Shown here: positions 61,995 through 64,000 of the stretch, piece after piece
How the letters are laid out: each line of letters starts with the position of its first letter
Position numbering within the stretch: the stretch's first letter is position 1
NCBI GenBank assembly: GCA_029255685.2
Contig: CM055315.2
Span: forward strand, 32,679,501 to 32,743,500
Reading direction: 5' to 3'
From: Silene conica
Lineage: Eukaryota > Streptophyta > Magnoliopsida > Caryophyllales > Caryophyllaceae
DNA: 64,000 nt
Program-made: the position numbers and the translations under genes
The notes under the pieces: generated by a model
Told to the model about the DNA's origin: nothing
Databases searched by the model: none
What the model saw: the letters and a program-made list of their open reading frames with translations, nothing else

Positions 61995-62136
61995 TTATAT
62001 TTAACATTTTAGATTTAAATCCAAAATTACATTTTCAATTAACGTAAAATGATGCATTATGGTCAGTTTCTTAAATAGTTGTTATAGTGTGATAGTCATC
62101 TTACTTAACCAAATTTGAGTGTTTACTTTGTTTTTT
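61995..62136. other. Spacer between the two MULEs
   Basis: About 140 bp including the right TSD of MULE-1 and the left TSD of MULE-2. Nothing else was seen. Confidence 0.6.
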
Positions 62137-63176
62137 GGGTTAATTGACATGAATAATCCGAACTTTAGGGGGTCTGCTCAAAATAATCTGCACTTTGTTT
62201 TAACTCAAAATAATCCGGACTATAGACACCCACTTCTCAAAATAGAATCAGTGACCGAATACATGTTGATCAGGTAATTATTTTTCCTTCTTTTCCCTAT
62301 TCTAGTACACCAACCGCAAGAGTAAAAAACAGAAAAAATTCACCAACACCAAATTCCAGATCCGAAAACCCTCTTCAATCTCCATTCCATTAATTCCCCA
62401 AATCACCCTCTTCAATTTACAAACTGAATCAAGCAACTCAAATTAGCTTCAGGTAACACTAATTTTACTCCATTAACTCCACCAAATGAATGTTGGCAGA
62501 CGAATAATTACAATCAAATTGATTGATGAATTCCCAGTTACACAAATCATCATGTATGCATATATAGGATAAGGAATTGAAGAACTTCAAGCAAACATTG
62601 GATACGATTTCGCCACTAAAATGGATTAATTGAGTATTTGAGTGCATTGAGTTAATTAGGGTTTTAGAAGTTAGTTTGGATTTATATGGAAGACATTAAT
62701 TTAGGGATTTTGTTAGGGTTTGATGATATAGATAAGAAGAAAGATACGTCGATATGATGATTTGTTTGTAATTGTGTATAAGAGAAAATTGAACCATTTT
62801 TTATAGCATGCTTTGTTCTCAATATATTCTTGATGTTGGAATCATCATCTTAGAGATGCATAATTGATAGCTTAACATTGGATTTTTAGGAGTTTAGTTT
62901 GGGTGAAAAGGGAAAAAAAGAACACAATAGCAGAGGTGTTTTAATGGTGATGGCAGATTGGGGTTTTAGGGATGAAGACGGAAGTTGTTATTATTAATTA
63001 ATATTTTTAACAAAAATTCATATCAGGTAATATTTACCTATGATAATAGGTTAAAAAATGGGTGAGTCTGTTATAGGAAGATGAGGTCAATAGTGTAGTT
63101 TATTTTGAGATTAAATGAAGTTTAGATTATTTTGAGAAGACCACCTAAAGTTTGTATTATTCCTATCAATTAACCC
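62137..63176. mobile_element. MULE-2: non-autonomous Mutator-like element
   Basis: 1,040 bp with inverted ends GGGTTAATTGACATGAATAA and GGGTTAATTGATAGGAATAA (reverse complement of the right end), extended by CTCAAAATAATC words over about 110 bp. A perfect 9-bp TSD TTGTTTTTT flanks them (62128-62136 and 63177-63185); because it is T-rich its weight is lower than for MULE-1. No transposase was seen. The interior (62290-62990) has exon-like composition but no frame I can name. Confidence 0.8.
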
Positions 63177-63732
63177 TTGTTTTTTTACTTAGGTGGTTTC
63201 ATACAAACATGACTTATATGTGAGGCAAAAATATTCAGATGAAAAATGATTTTTAAAATTGGACGGGACTTAATAGAGTCACAAACCCATACAAATGGTA
63301 AAAATTATTTTTTATTCAATCTAACTTAATTATACACCCGGAATTTTGTTCATTTACTTTTACATTTTGTTCAGTTACTTTTTTATTTTTGTAGGGCATA
63401 CTTTTGCATTTTGTATCCTCCTCTTTTCATTTAATTTTGTATTTTTGTTGTCATCACTTAATAAAGATATATATCTTAATTCTTAATTTGTTTAAAAACA
63501 TTACTCGAATTAATATATTCACTATACGTGATTTCTTAGCCCTATTTCTTTAATATTATTTAATTAATATTGTAATTTCTTTCCTCAGTAGTAGTCGTGA
63601 TTATAAATTTGGAAGTAGATCTATAAACTCGTTCTGTTTTTGCATTTTTATCATCCGCTTTGATTAATTTTTTAATATTAAGATATATTAGTTATCTATT
63701 GCCTTAATACAAGGTAATTTTTTTGCTATAAT
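63177..63732. other. AT-rich spacer, nothing recognised
   Basis: No gene, transposon end or RNA signature. T-rich stretches around 63340-63470. Confidence 0.5.
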
Positions 63733-64000
63733 TGTAACACCCCCATTTATTTAAGAGCATTTAGCCAGACATTCTCAAATAAATAAGACTGTTACCATCT
63801 CGGAATGACCGAGGTAGTGAATAACAAAGTAAAGCAACCAAAATACTTTATATAAAATTTGATAGAATTTAAACTTTGATGTTACAACACTACACAGCGG
63901 AAACTAAACTACAACTGATAACTTCGAAGTATGTGATCTAATTCTAAGTCGGTCCATCCAAGTGCTCACGCCATCCCAAGCTCCCACAGCACCATCTTTC
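63733..64000. repeat. Start of a Gypsy-type LTR, cut by the window end
   Basis: TGTAACACCCCCATTTATT opens a block with the LTR-like words CATCTCGGAATGACCGAGG and CACAGCGGAAAC. The LTR scrap at 22571-22836 seems to be the opposite-strand end of the same family. It continues beyond 64000. Confidence 0.6.

Overview
This window is nuclear DNA of a flowering plant, most likely a core eudicot. It is AT-rich, has one recognisable host gene (a short R2R3-MYB of the MYB44/70/73/77 type), and carries plant-type transposons: chromovirus Ty3/Gypsy, Ty1/Copia, CACTA, Mutator-like (MULE), hAT, Helitron, Stowaway and SINE, many with initiator-Met-tRNA primer sites. I cannot name the species from sequence alone.

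Layout. 1-1206: GT-rich degenerate repeats and a foldback MITE. 1207-17548: an old chromovirus (Gypsy A). A fused LTR-LTR unit (2067-12938, TSD GTGTA) sits in its leader, and a 4.9-kb CACTA (3197-8082, TSD CAT) carrying pieces of an LRR receptor-kinase gene sits in that. 17781-21454: a second, decayed CACTA with GACGGTT subterminal repeats. 22311-26765: two diverged copies of a small repeat, an LTR scrap, and two Helitrons placed head to tail. 27421-27924: the MYB gene (minus strand). 28407-28860: a hAT-like element. 30021-32015: part of an LTR interrupted by a 1-kb palindrome with LTR-like ends. 32016-48265: a Ty1/Copia element holding only gag-protease (TR-GAG-like, TSD CGTGT). A CACTA (33875-47525, TSD AAG) is inserted in it, and a whole-looking, very young Tekay-like Gypsy element (34714-45231, TSD GTAAT) is inserted in the CACTA. 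48394-61994: a MULE with a perfect 9-bp TSD, holding an old Gypsy (48831-61111), which holds a solo LTR (55385-58227, TSD GCTAT). 62137-63176: a second MULE (9-bp TSD). 63733-64000: an LTR running off the window.

Target-site duplications read by eye order most of the insertions, giving three independent three-deep nests. The youngest arrival is the Gypsy element at 34714-45231, whose two 2,927-bp LTRs look almost identical.

The most unusual signal is in the LTRs of the chromoviruses. They contain arrays of short inverted repeats (potential hairpins). The same slot in related LTRs is filled by unrelated hairpin families, and in one family the loop is constant while the stems differ from unit to unit yet often still pair. 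Other points worth attention are the LTR-LTR unit with one shared TSD, the palindrome with TG...CA ends and a 5-bp TSD, and the CACTA that captured HPCA1-like exons.
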